Shown piece after piece: positions 46,060-55,061 of a DNA stretch of 64,000 nucleotides (position 1 is the stretch's first letter; the number at the start of each line of letters is the position of its first letter). This DNA is from RQOF01 sp964461135 (GTDB lineage: Bacteria > Calditrichota > Calditrichia > RBG-13-44-9): the NCBI GenBank assembly GCA_964461135.1, contig CAYWTB010000014.1, positions 1-64,000 on the forward strand, written 5' to 3'. Under the pieces are notes generated by a model that did not search any database, was not told the DNA's origin, and was given only the letters and a program-made list of their open reading frames with translations. The position numbers and the translations under genes were made by a program.

Positions 46060-47445
46060 ATGGCTGTTAAAAATACCGTATTAATTGTGATAATGTTAAC
46101 ATTTTGCTTTTTTTTGCAGGGTACGTCCCAGGAAACTTTTGATCTGACTCTGGAAAAAAGCGTTGACATGGCCCTGCAGTATGATCCGGAATACCAGATA
46201 ACCCGAAAGGAGATTGAAAAGGCCAAAGCGGATGTGCTGGGATCTTATGCCGGTATTCTTCCACAACTGGATGCATACGCCAACTATCAGAGGGCCTGGA
46301 AAATCCAGGAGAGTACCATCCCGAATTTCATAAAAGCCATGCTGGGCCCTCTGGCCACCCCGGATATGCCTGACTATGTTAAGCTTTCTTTCGGTTTGAA
46401 AAACACCTTTCTTTATGGAGCCAGGGTAAATCTGCCCTTATTCCAGGGAGGGGCGGGAATCGCGGGTATAAGGGCTGCCAAAGCTGCCAAGCAAGCCACC
46501 CGGCATAATCTGGAAATCCACCGCCAGATTCTGATATTTAATACAGTGAATGCTTTCTATACCTGTATGTTGACAAAAGAGATGGTAAATGTCCAGGAAG
46601 ATGCCCTGAATCAGGCAAAGGCTAATCTGGAAGTGGTTCTGAAAAAACATACGGTGGGTGCTGCCTCCGGATTTGACAAGATGCGTGCCGAGGTAGAAGT
46701 AGCAAATCAACAACCCCTTGTGATAAATGCTCGCAACAATTATCAGTCCGCCCTCACCCAGCTGCGTGCCCTGCTGGGATTGCAAAAGGGTATAGAACTA
46801 AATCTGATAGGAGAATTTGTATACGCAGAAGCTACCTATGATAGTCTTTCACTAGATCAACTGCAGGCTCTGGCAGTCTCCGCCCGCCCGGAACTCATGA
46901 TTATGAAGCAACAGCGAACTATCTCCGGAATGGGCATTGTTATGGCCCGCAGTAATTTTTTGCCCAAAGTTTTTTTCAGCACGGATTATTCTTATATGGC
47001 CATGCAAAATGATTTACACTTACGGCAGGAAAACTTCAGCGAAGGTCTGATCTCCACTATTAACCTGCAAATTCCGATTTTCCACGGATTCAGTTCTACC
47101 CGGCAGTATCAAAAAGCCAAACTCGATTTTAAAATTACCCTGGATATGGAAAAACAGATGCTGGATGTAATAAATGCTGATGTGGAATTCTCTTATAATA
47201 AGTTCCGGGAAGCAAAAGAAAAATATTCATCAGCAAATGAAACGGTTTCACTGGCCAGCGAAGCTCTGCGCCTGGCAAACCTCATGTATCAGGAAGGAAC
47301 CAATACCCAGGTGGATGTTATGAGTTCACGCCTGGCGCTAACCCAGGCCCAGATGAATTATGTTAGTTCCATCTATGAATACCAGATTTCCCGCTATCAG
47401 CTGCGTAAAGCTACCGGTTCTCTGCAGGGTATTTTGCAGGACTGA
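46060..47445 (+). CDS. TolC-family outer-membrane efflux protein (second system)
   Basis: 461 residues. A signal peptide (residues 1-23, to GTSQ) precedes two TolC repeats, with recognisable segments DLTLEKSVDMALQYDPEYQI, ASGFDKMRAEVEVANQQPLV and EGTNTQVDVMSSRLALTQAQMNYV near the C-terminus. It should form the outer duct for the adaptor and permease that follow. Confidence 0.92.
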   Translation: MAVKNTVLIVIMLTFCFFLQGTSQETFDLTLEKSVDMALQYDPEYQITRKEIEKAKADVLGSYAGILPQLDAYANYQRAWKIQESTIPNFIKAMLGPLATPDMPDYVKLSFGLKNTFLYGARVNLPLFQGGAGIAGIRAAKAAKQATRHNLEIHRQILIFNTVNAFYTCMLTKEMVNVQEDALNQAKANLEVVLKKHTVGAASGFDKMRAEVEVANQQPLVINARNNYQSALTQLRALLGLQKGIELNLIGEFVYAEATYDSLSLDQLQALAVSARPELMIMKQQRTISGMGIVMARSNFLPKVFFSTDYSYMAMQNDLHLRQENFSEGLISTINLQIPIFHGFSSTRQYQKAKLDFKITLDMEKQMLDVINADVEFSYNKFREAKEKYSSANETVSLASEALRLANLMYQEGTNTQVDVMSSRLALTQAQMNYVSSIYEYQISRYQLRKATGSLQGILQD

Positions 47446-47502
47446 TCGCTCAACATGTGTGGGAGAGACCATATATAACAATTTAAGAGCAGGAGATAAA
47501 TC

Positions 47503-48627
47503 ATGAAAACCTTGAAAATTCTTCTTCTAATCATTGCGATTCTGTTGAGCCTCGGAACGGGATGCCAGCGTTCCAATGGCCGTCTGTCAGAACAGGAAGA
47601 GAAAATTCCGGTTGAGGTATCTTCCGTGAAATTGGGGCAGGTGACACAATCAATTCGGTACAGCGGAGACATCATGGCTGAAGTGGAAGTGAAGGTATAC
47701 TCAAAAATTCCTGACCGGATTGAAACATTTTATGTTGATGAAGGGGATTTTGTGCACAAAGGGACCAAAATCGCCACGGTTCTGGCCACAACCATAGAAC
47801 AGGCTGTACTTCAGGCAAAGGCGGCTCTGGTAGCTGCGAAAGCACAGGAAGCAAATTTACACGTGGAGTATGATAGGGCAGCACGGCTGTTCCGTGAAAA
47901 CGCCATGAGCCAGCAGCAGTATGATGCGGTGAGTACACAGTATGAGTCGGTTCAGGCGCAGGTGCAGCAGGCGGAAGCGGCACTAGCCAGCATGAAAAGC
48001 CAACTGAATGATGCCACCCTTACCGCCCCCATCTCCGGAGTCATCGGCAAAAGATATTATGAAGCCGGAGACATGGCTAATCCCTCCCTGCCGGTGGTAA
48101 AAATTGTGCAGATGAAACGTGTTACAATTGAATTTGATGCCACCGAGGAAGATCTGGGAAAACTAACCACCGGACAAACAGCACAGGTTGTGGTAAAAGC
48201 GTTCCCCGATCAATCCTTTCAGGGTAATGTCAGTAAAATTTCACCTATTCTGGATCCGGCCACCCGCATGGCGGAAGTGGAAGTCCTGGTGGACAATGAG
48301 CAGGGATTACTTAAACCCGGCATGTATGCCGAAGTGGAAGTAATTACCGGCATTATTGAGAATGTCATGGTTGTTCCCCGTTTTGCCGCCATTGAAAGTA
48401 CCATCCTTCAGAAAATTGGGGAAGAAGACCGTGTAATTAAAAATTATTATGTCTTTGTTGTGGACAGTAACCGGGCGGTGCAAAAAAAACTGGACATCCT
48501 TTATGCCAATCATCGCTGGCTGGCAGTTAAATCCGGAATTGAAATTGGTGACCGGCTGGTGGTATCGGGACAGAATAATTTACGGGAAGGAATGGCGGTT
48601 TTAGTCAGTCAGGAAGAGGAGAAATAA
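47503..48627 (+). CDS. RND periplasmic adaptor, lipoprotein (second system)
   Basis: 374 residues. Lipoprotein signal ending SLGTGC, then the adaptor domains: lipoyl half (KVYSKIPDRIETFYVDEGDFVHKG), an Ala/Gln-rich coiled-coil hairpin (about residues 85-170), the second lipoyl half (LTAPISGVIGKRYYEAGDM), and two beta domains. The permease starts two bases after the stop. Confidence 0.93.
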   Translation: MKTLKILLLIIAILLSLGTGCQRSNGRLSEQEEKIPVEVSSVKLGQVTQSIRYSGDIMAEVEVKVYSKIPDRIETFYVDEGDFVHKGTKIATVLATTIEQAVLQAKAALVAAKAQEANLHVEYDRAARLFRENAMSQQQYDAVSTQYESVQAQVQQAEAALASMKSQLNDATLTAPISGVIGKRYYEAGDMANPSLPVVKIVQMKRVTIEFDATEEDLGKLTTGQTAQVVVKAFPDQSFQGNVSKISPILDPATRMAEVEVLVDNEQGLLKPGMYAEVEVITGIIENVMVVPRFAAIESTILQKIGEEDRVIKNYYVFVVDSNRAVQKKLDILYANHRWLAVKSGIEIGDRLVVSGQNNLREGMAVLVSQEEEK

Positions 48628-48629
48628 CT

Positions 48630-51600
48630 ATGAAAATAACCGGAATTGCCATAAAACGTGGTGTAACTTTTTTCATGATTTACCTGATTGCGGTGGGTTT
48701 TGGCCTGTTCTCCCTTTCCCAGCTAAAGGTAGATCTCTACCCTAAACTGGAATTTCCGGTGCTGGCTATAATTACCCAGTACACCGGTGTCGGCCCTTTT
48801 GATATGGAAAATGTAATTACCAGACCGGTGGAGGAAACCGTTTCATCGGTGGAAAATGTGAAAAAAGTAAGTTCCACGTCCACGCAGGGCCTGTCTCTTA
48901 TTACCCTGGAATTTGAATGGGGAACCGATATGGATCAGGCCGAGATTGATGTACGGAATAACCTGGAATATATTCGGGATGCATTGCCGGCTGATATTAC
49001 CCAACCCATGGTTTTTAGTTTCGATCCCTCTTCTCAACCTATACTGTATCTGGCTGTAACTTCGGAATTACACGGACAGGCCGAATTGCGCCGGATATCG
49101 GAACATGATATAGAACCACGGATCGAACGTATTCCCGGTGTGGCCTCTGCATTCACCATGGGAGGCATGCGGCGGGAAATAAAGGTACTGGCAGAGCCGG
49201 TTCGGATGAGGGCCCACAAAATATCCATTGACCAGATTATTGCCGCCTTACGGGCTAATAACCTTCAGCTGCCCTCTGGCTGGATTGAAAATGACCGACA
49301 GGAATTTACATTGCAGACCGCCGGTGAATATGGGTCTGTTGAGCAAATTGAAAATACCAGTTTGCTTTTCACGGGAAATTCAAGAATTCACGTGAAGGAC
49401 GTAGCCACGGTGGTTGATGGATTTGCCGAACAGCGCCAGAAAGTCTGGAATAATAACCATCCGGCGGTGATGCTGATGGTGATGAAACAGTCCGATGCCA
49501 ATACAGTTACGGTTTGCCGGGAGGTTCTGGGGCAGATTAACCGAATTGAATCGGAACTTCCCAGGGGGGTAAAATTAAACACGGTTGTTGACTTTTCCAC
49601 CTTCATTACCCGTTCCATGTCCAATCTGGGGAGCACCGCTTTACAGGCCATAGCATTAACCTTGCTGGTGCTGTTGTTTTTCCTGCGCAACATCCGAAGC
49701 TCCTTAATTGTTGCGGTTTCTATCCCGGTATCCATGATTGTGACGTTTGCAGTAATGGATCAGACCGGCCTGACCCTGAATATCATTTCCATGGCAGGGC
49801 TGGCACTGGCAGTGGGCATGCTGGTAGATAATGCCATTGTGGTGATTGAAAGTATTTTCCGTCACCGTGAGGAAGGAGAAGAAGCACGTGATGCCGCAGA
49901 TAAGGGAACCGGGGAAGTGGCAATGGCCATTACCGCCTCCACTCTCACTACCCTGGCGGTGTTTGTACCTGTCCTGTTTGTCCCGGGTATTGCCGGGGAG
50001 TTATTCAATGAAATGGTGATTACTATTATCTTTTCACTTACCGTATCACTGCTGGTAGCTCTTACCCTGGTTCCGCTATTAACCTCCCGGTTTCTTAGCC
50101 TGCGGCCAAAAACCTCTGAAAACAATTTCTGGAAAACGGCAGCAAACCGCATAGGCGGTTGGCTTGAAGCTTTGCAACAAAGATACGGAACGGCTCTCAC
50201 ATGGTCCCTGCATCATCGCTGGACGGTAATCCTGTCCGTTTCGGTTCTGTTAATTTTCTCTGTGGTTATCATGGCCATGCTGGGGGGAGAATTCATGCCT
50301 GAAAATGATATGGGTTTTATTTCCATCACCGTTGACCGTACTCCCGGAACCAGCCTGGAGTCCATGGAAAATAGTATGTATGAGCTGAACCAGATGATCA
50401 TTGATAATGTCCCCGAACTGGAAAATGTGTATTCCAACTTCGGGCAGGGTGAGGGAATTATGGCATTCTTCTCCTCGCGGGGATCCAGCGAAGGGGATGT
50501 GACCATGCGGTTGAAGAACCTGGGTGAACGGAATCGCAGCATGTTTGACATACGGGATGATCTACGGGAGCGCTTTAAAAAACTGCCCGATGTGGAAGCA
50601 CGGTTTGAAGATCGCGGCAATGCAGCCATGTTCGGAGGCGGTTCGGACATCATGATCGAAATATTCGGCCATGATCTGCAGATCGGAGAAACCCTGGCTC
50701 AGCAGATTCTGGAAAAGGTAAGGAAAATAAAGGGGGTCGCCGAGGCGGAAACCAGCTTTAAGGAATCCGCTCCGGAATTGCGCATTGAACTGGACCGTCA
50801 GCGTATTGCGGATCTGGGATTAAGTACTGCCCAGATTGGCCAGGTGGTCAGCAGCGGTGTTCTGGGTACAGTAGCCACACAATTCAGGGAAGGTGGCGAT
50901 GAATATGATATCCGGGTACAGTTGGCTGAAGCTGCCCGCAATAATAAAACTGATATTGAAAATATTCTGCTAACCACGCCTGCGGGAAAACAGATTCCGC
51001 TGCGGGCGGTAGCTGCTGTTAATTATTCCAGAGCGCCCAAGGAGATTAAGCGCGAAGACCAGGAACGTATGGTCAGTGTTAATATCAGTGTGTCAGGTCG
51101 GGATTTGCAGAGCGTCACCCGGGATGTACGCAGCGCGTTAAAGCAGGTTCCGGTTCCCAATGACTTCCGGGTGGATATCGGCGGTACCGCAGAAGAACAG
51201 CAGAAATCATTCCAATACCTGGGGCTGGCTTTCCTGGTAGCCATTCTCCTGACCTATATGGTGATGGCATCGCAGTTCGAATCTTTCCTGGATCCGTTTG
51301 TCATTATGTTTACAATTCCACTATCGTTTATCGGAGTCGCATTTGGCCTCCTGATAACCGGTACTGATCTCAGTGTAATGGCCTTAATCGGACTGGTGAT
51401 GCTGGTCGGTATTGTAGTGAATAATGGAATTGTACTGGTGGATTATATTAATCAGTTGCGGGAGCGGGGATATGAACTGTTTGATGCCATTCTACACGGC
51501 GGCCAGGTGCGCATGAGGCCGGTGCTGATGACGGCGCTGACCACCATTCTGGCCATGCTGCCGCTGGCTTTGGGTATCGGAGAAAGCGGTGAAAGCTGGG

Positions 51601-51773
51601 CACCTATGGCCCGCGCCGTTATGGGTGGTCTCTCGGTGGCCACCGTGCTGACCCTGGTTGTGGTACCGGTCATTTATGCGACAGTGGAAATATTCTCCGA
51701 TAAGGTTCGTGCCAGGCTGGCTCGGAGAAAGGCAAGAAAATACGGTCAAGACCTGTCGCCGGATAAAGCCTGA
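48630..51773 (+). CDS. RND-family efflux permease (second system)
   Basis: 1047 residues, the full AcrB-like repeat. Landmarks: ITQYTGVGPFDMENVITRPVE, SSVENVKKVSSTSTQGLSLI, GLALAVGMLVDNAIVVIESI in helix 4, and VGIVVNNGIVLVDYINQLRERG in the second half. As in the first permease, VDN replaces the Asp-Asp pair. It is closer to the HAE-type drug/lipid exporters than to metal pumps. Gene order (tetR, tolC, adaptor, permease) equals that of the first operon. Confidence 0.93.
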   Translation: MKITGIAIKRGVTFFMIYLIAVGFGLFSLSQLKVDLYPKLEFPVLAIITQYTGVGPFDMENVITRPVEETVSSVENVKKVSSTSTQGLSLITLEFEWGTDMDQAEIDVRNNLEYIRDALPADITQPMVFSFDPSSQPILYLAVTSELHGQAELRRISEHDIEPRIERIPGVASAFTMGGMRREIKVLAEPVRMRAHKISIDQIIAALRANNLQLPSGWIENDRQEFTLQTAGEYGSVEQIENTSLLFTGNSRIHVKDVATVVDGFAEQRQKVWNNNHPAVMLMVMKQSDANTVTVCREVLGQINRIESELPRGVKLNTVVDFSTFITRSMSNLGSTALQAIALTLLVLLFFLRNIRSSLIVAVSIPVSMIVTFAVMDQTGLTLNIISMAGLALAVGMLVDNAIVVIESIFRHREEGEEARDAADKGTGEVAMAITASTLTTLAVFVPVLFVPGIAGELFNEMVITIIFSLTVSLLVALTLVPLLTSRFLSLRPKTSENNFWKTAANRIGGWLEALQQRYGTALTWSLHHRWTVILSVSVLLIFSVVIMAMLGGEFMPENDMGFISITVDRTPGTSLESMENSMYELNQMIIDNVPELENVYSNFGQGEGIMAFFSSRGSSEGDVTMRLKNLGERNRSMFDIRDDLRERFKKLPDVEARFEDRGNAAMFGGGSDIMIEIFGHDLQIGETLAQQILEKVRKIKGVAEAETSFKESAPELRIELDRQRIADLGLSTAQIGQVVSSGVLGTVATQFREGGDEYDIRVQLAEAARNNKTDIENILLTTPAGKQIPLRAVAAVNYSRAPKEIKREDQERMVSVNISVSGRDLQSVTRDVRSALKQVPVPNDFRVDIGGTAEEQQKSFQYLGLAFLVAILLTYMVMASQFESFLDPFVIMFTIPLSFIGVAFGLLITGTDLSVMALIGLVMLVGIVVNNGIVLVDYINQLRERGYELFDAILHGGQVRMRPVLMTALTTILAMLPLALGIGESGESWAPMARAVMGGLSVATVLTLVVVPVIYATVEIFSDKVRARLARRKARKYGQDLSPDKA

Positions 51774-52496
51774 ACCGGCAATGTGTCTATTACCTGCTGC
51801 GGTTTGCTTGGCAGGGGTGTAAAACGTTTCTGAATATTATTTTTTCGGAAACCAATGTGAAAAGACCGGGCTGAATAGTGATATGGCGGGAAATCCTGTT
51901 CAGGATGTGGACACCACGTATGCGGCGGTGATGCCGAAAAACAGTTTAATAATAGGGCGCCTCTCTCAAGGCACAGAAAAATATCTTTTCTTGGGAGAGT
52001 AATAATGCCCGGAGAGTCTCTCCTAAAGCGGATATCATCACGAAGTTAATAAAAATTGAAATGATTAGTGCCTTAGCTCCGTAAAATAAATTCTAAATCA
52101 TTGATTTTTAATAAATTTTGAATAATTGCAAAATAAGTGTCATTGTCACGGGAGGGACCACTCCGTGGCGAGGAGTAAAACGACGAAGCAATCCCCTTAA
52201 GATTTCTACAATATTATCCCTCCTTGGGACCAAATCAGGAACAGGGAGATTGCCTACCTGCCTGTCCGATGCCAGGCGGGCAGCAGGCAGGCCGCGACAT
52301 CCATGTCTCGCCACATAGTGGTCACTTCTGTGACAATGAGAGCGTGTGAGTTTTCGGAGCTAAGGCATAAATCGTATTCAAATAAACGTTTAATATTGAT
52401 TTTTTTAATATTTAATTGCAATTTTAAGCAGAGATTAACTTATTAACGAAAAAATATTCTTTATTGGGATAAAATCAATATTATGAAGGGAGAATC
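51774..52496. other. Interval with a 299-base inverted-repeat element
   Basis: The element at 52069-52367 is the main feature. A 39-codon frame at 51883-52002 (IIGRLSQGTEKYLFLGE at its end) is unrecognised and may be a fragment. An imperfect hairpin, ctctctcaag / cttgggagag (51961-51998), may end the RND operon transcript. Confidence 0.5.
52069..52367. mobile_element. MITE-like inverted-repeat element, 299 bases
   Basis: TGCCTTAGCTCCG (52069-52081) and CGGAGCTAAGGCA (52355-52367) are perfect 13-base inverted ends. Inside, TCATTGTCAC and GTGACAATGA form a second inverted pair, and ggaccactccgtggcgagg faces ctcgccacatagtggtcac imperfectly, so the whole unit folds on itself. Inner words (acgaagcaatcccc, gggagattgcc) recall the widespread GTCATTGCGAGG...GAAGCAATC repeats of many bacteria. 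No reading frame and no clear target duplication are visible. Confidence 0.8.
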
Positions 52497-53333
52497 ATGT
52501 GTGAGTTTTGTACTCAGCACGGGGAAGGGGAAAAATGGTACCTGAATGCCAGCAATTATGCGACTGAACTGCTGGATGAACTGAATCGTCAGAAGTTTAT
52601 TGAACACTTTTATTACAGGGTCATTCTGAAAGGGAACCGGGAAATATCCCTGCTGGAAAAATTATTTAGAGGCCGGATATCTCTGCCCCTGAAAATTCGA
52701 GCCCGTGTTACTGAACAACATAAAAAATCACATTTCGGACAGATTATTCCCATGGAGGAAATTCCCAATGTGCTGGCAATGGCGACTTCGGTCACCCGGA
52801 TTACCTGCGGTTGCCAGTGGGCGGCCGAGAAAAAGGAAAGCCGTACCTGCTACGGTCTCAGCCTTGGGCCACCCCATTGGTTCGATAATCTTGATTTTGA
52901 TTTTTTCGGGTCTCCGGAATTGTCCCGCTTCGAAAACCTGACTCGCCAGGAAGCCTATGACGCTATGCTGAAAAGCGACAAACAGGGAATGGTTCACAGC
53001 CTCTGGACTTTTGAAACACCATTTATCGGTGCCATATGTAACTGTGATGGACGGTATTGCCTGGCTATGCGATCTACACTGGGATTAAAAATGCCCGTTA
53101 TGTTTCGTGCCGAATATATTGCGGAGCTGGATGATATCAAATGTTCGGGTTGCAAAGCTTGTATTAAAAAATGCCAGTTTGATACGATTCAATATAACGG
53201 AAAAAAGAAACCTGTTACCATAGATTCCGCCAGATGCTATGGCTGTGGAGTGTGCAGGGCCAGCTGTCCTGAAGAAGCCATCTCCCTGCTGGCACGTGAA
53301 AAACATCCGACAGGTTCGCAGCTGTGGATTTGA
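52497..53333 (+). CDS. 4Fe-4S ferredoxin-type protein with extra cysteines
   Basis: 278 residues from ATG 52497 (gaagggagaatc upstream). The C-terminal 60 residues hold two [4Fe-4S] motifs: CSGCKACIKKC (about 220) and CYGCGVCRASCPEE (about 246). The N-terminal 200 residues have other conserved-looking cysteines: CEFC at the start, TCGCQW near 103, and CNCDGRYC near 184. This resembles a redox or electron-carrier protein, cytoplasmic, with no signal peptide. I cannot name it more closely. It stands alone. Confidence 0.75.
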   Translation: MCEFCTQHGEGEKWYLNASNYATELLDELNRQKFIEHFYYRVILKGNREISLLEKLFRGRISLPLKIRARVTEQHKKSHFGQIIPMEEIPNVLAMATSVTRITCGCQWAAEKKESRTCYGLSLGPPHWFDNLDFDFFGSPELSRFENLTRQEAYDAMLKSDKQGMVHSLWTFETPFIGAICNCDGRYCLAMRSTLGLKMPVMFRAEYIAELDDIKCSGCKACIKKCQFDTIQYNGKKKPVTIDSARCYGCGVCRASCPEEAISLLAREKHPTGSQLWI

Positions 53334-53625
53334 TATCTTTCCTGTAATTACCGGTCTCCCGGATTTCGAACGCCGGATCGATTTAAAGATCTTCCACAAA
53401 TAATACGTCTACTAAATCACCGAAAACCTTCGCCCGGTGTCTTTCCTTGATATCTTTGTGCTCTCCGAGTAATAGATCCACTTTGCCTGGGAGAAAGATA
53501 GTTCGGAAAATTGGACAATGGCGTATTTAAACCAAATTCCCTGCTGTTTTCGGAAAACATTTTGTTCGTGATGAAAATCCTTTCTACATTTATCCCCACA
53601 ATAAACAGGTGAAAAGAGGGACGCG

Positions 53626-54852
53626 ATGGATATAGTGATTCTGACCCGTGAGTACCCTCCATATATCTATGGTGGAGCCGGTGTGCATGTGGAGTTCCTG
53701 ACGCGGGAACTGGCGGCACTGGAAAATAGGCAGCACCGGATACGGGTCTTCTGCTTTGGTGATCAGCATGAACGACGGAACAATCTGGAAATACAGGGCA
53801 TTCAATCCGATTTTCAACCCCCCTTTCAGGACGAGCGTCACCGTGGTTTCATGAAAACATTGTTCAATGATGTGATAATGACCGGTTCTCTGGACCGGGC
53901 CGATGTTATCCACTGCCATACCTGGTATTCCCATCTGGCCGGAGTATTGCTTCATCAACTTACCGGAGCACCGCTGGTTCTTACAACGCACTCTCTGGAA
54001 CCGCACCGGCCCTGGAAGGAAGAGCAGCTGGGTACGGCCTATCGCGCCAGTTCCTGGATAGAAAAAACAGCTTATGAAAACAGTAATGGTATAGTAGCGG
54101 TTTCCCGGGCCATGAAAAAAGATGTACAGGAACTTTATGGAATTCCGGATGAAAAGGTTTGTGTGATTCATAACGGAATCGATCTGCAGGAGTACCGGCC
54201 TATTCATAATGAAAAGCTGCTGCAATCTTATGGTATTGATCCCTCGGTCCCTTTCATTCTTTTCGTGGGGCGTATTACCCGGCAGAAAGGTATTATCCAT
54301 TTGGTTAATGCCATAAAGTATATTAAACCTCTTACTCAGGTGGTTCTCTGTGCCGGAGCCGCGGATACGGAAGAGATGTCCCGCGAAATGGAGAGTGGGG
54401 TTGAGGTTGCCCGCCGGCAAAGTAGCAATAAAATCATATGGATCCCCGGAATTCTTCCCAGAGCAGACGTGATTACTTTATACAGCCATGCCTCACTCTT
54501 TATCTGCCCCTCGGTTTATGAACCGTTTGGGATCATTAACCTGGAAGCTATGGCCTGTAAAACTGCGGTGGTGGCTTCTGCCGTGGGAGGAATTCCTGAA
54601 ATTGTGGTACCGGACGAGACAGGGATACTTGTACCATTCCGGTCAGTAAGCGCAGTAAATTTTGAACCGGCCGATCCGGAGGCATTTTCTCGGGACCTGG
54701 CACAAGCCATCAACCGGCTGTTGTCCGATCCGGCAATTTTGGAATCCATGGGCATCAAAGCGAGAAAACGGGTGGAAGAATATTTCAGCTGGCAAAGTAT
54801 CGCCCGGCTAACCCTGGATTTTTACCGTCACGTGATTTCACTGAAGGTCTGA
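53626..54852 (+). CDS. glgM: GlgM-type glycosyltransferase (maltose-1-phosphate/glycogen synthase, GT4)
   Basis: 408 residues. The N-terminal lobe starts MDIVILTREYPPYIYGGAGVHVE, then ADVIHCHTWYSHLAGVL and TTHSLEPHRPWKEEQLG; the C-terminal lobe has the ICPSVYEPFGIINLEAMAC loop with the EX7E pair. This is the Corynebacterium-type glycogen synthase family, whose mycobacterial member makes maltose-1-phosphate from ADP-glucose. The next gene is GlgE, which uses that product, so the GlgM role is favoured over plain glycogen synthesis. Confidence 0.88.
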   Translation: MDIVILTREYPPYIYGGAGVHVEFLTRELAALENRQHRIRVFCFGDQHERRNNLEIQGIQSDFQPPFQDERHRGFMKTLFNDVIMTGSLDRADVIHCHTWYSHLAGVLLHQLTGAPLVLTTHSLEPHRPWKEEQLGTAYRASSWIEKTAYENSNGIVAVSRAMKKDVQELYGIPDEKVCVIHNGIDLQEYRPIHNEKLLQSYGIDPSVPFILFVGRITRQKGIIHLVNAIKYIKPLTQVVLCAGAADTEEMSREMESGVEVARRQSSNKIIWIPGILPRADVITLYSHASLFICPSVYEPFGIINLEAMACKTAVVASAVGGIPEIVVPDETGILVPFRSVSAVNFEPADPEAFSRDLAQAINRLLSDPAILESMGIKARKRVEEYFSWQSIARLTLDFYRHVISLKV

Positions 54853-55061
54853 AATTTTTTCGGCATTACCCCGCTATTTTAATCATTCCTTCTTATTGAA
54901 TTATTAAAACAAAAATTGGACCCACCCGCAATACCCGCAACTTAATAAAAATCAGCTTCTTAGTTAAACCCCGGTAAGATTTTGTGCCTTCAATTATTTG
55001 GATAGCCTGCAAAGCCTTCTTATATTTAATAATCCTTCAGGTAAAAATGGGGGTATTGCTT

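Noticed and set aside
53590..54420. Minus-strand 276-residue frame
   Set aside because: Shadow of the GlgM-type gene; no family character.
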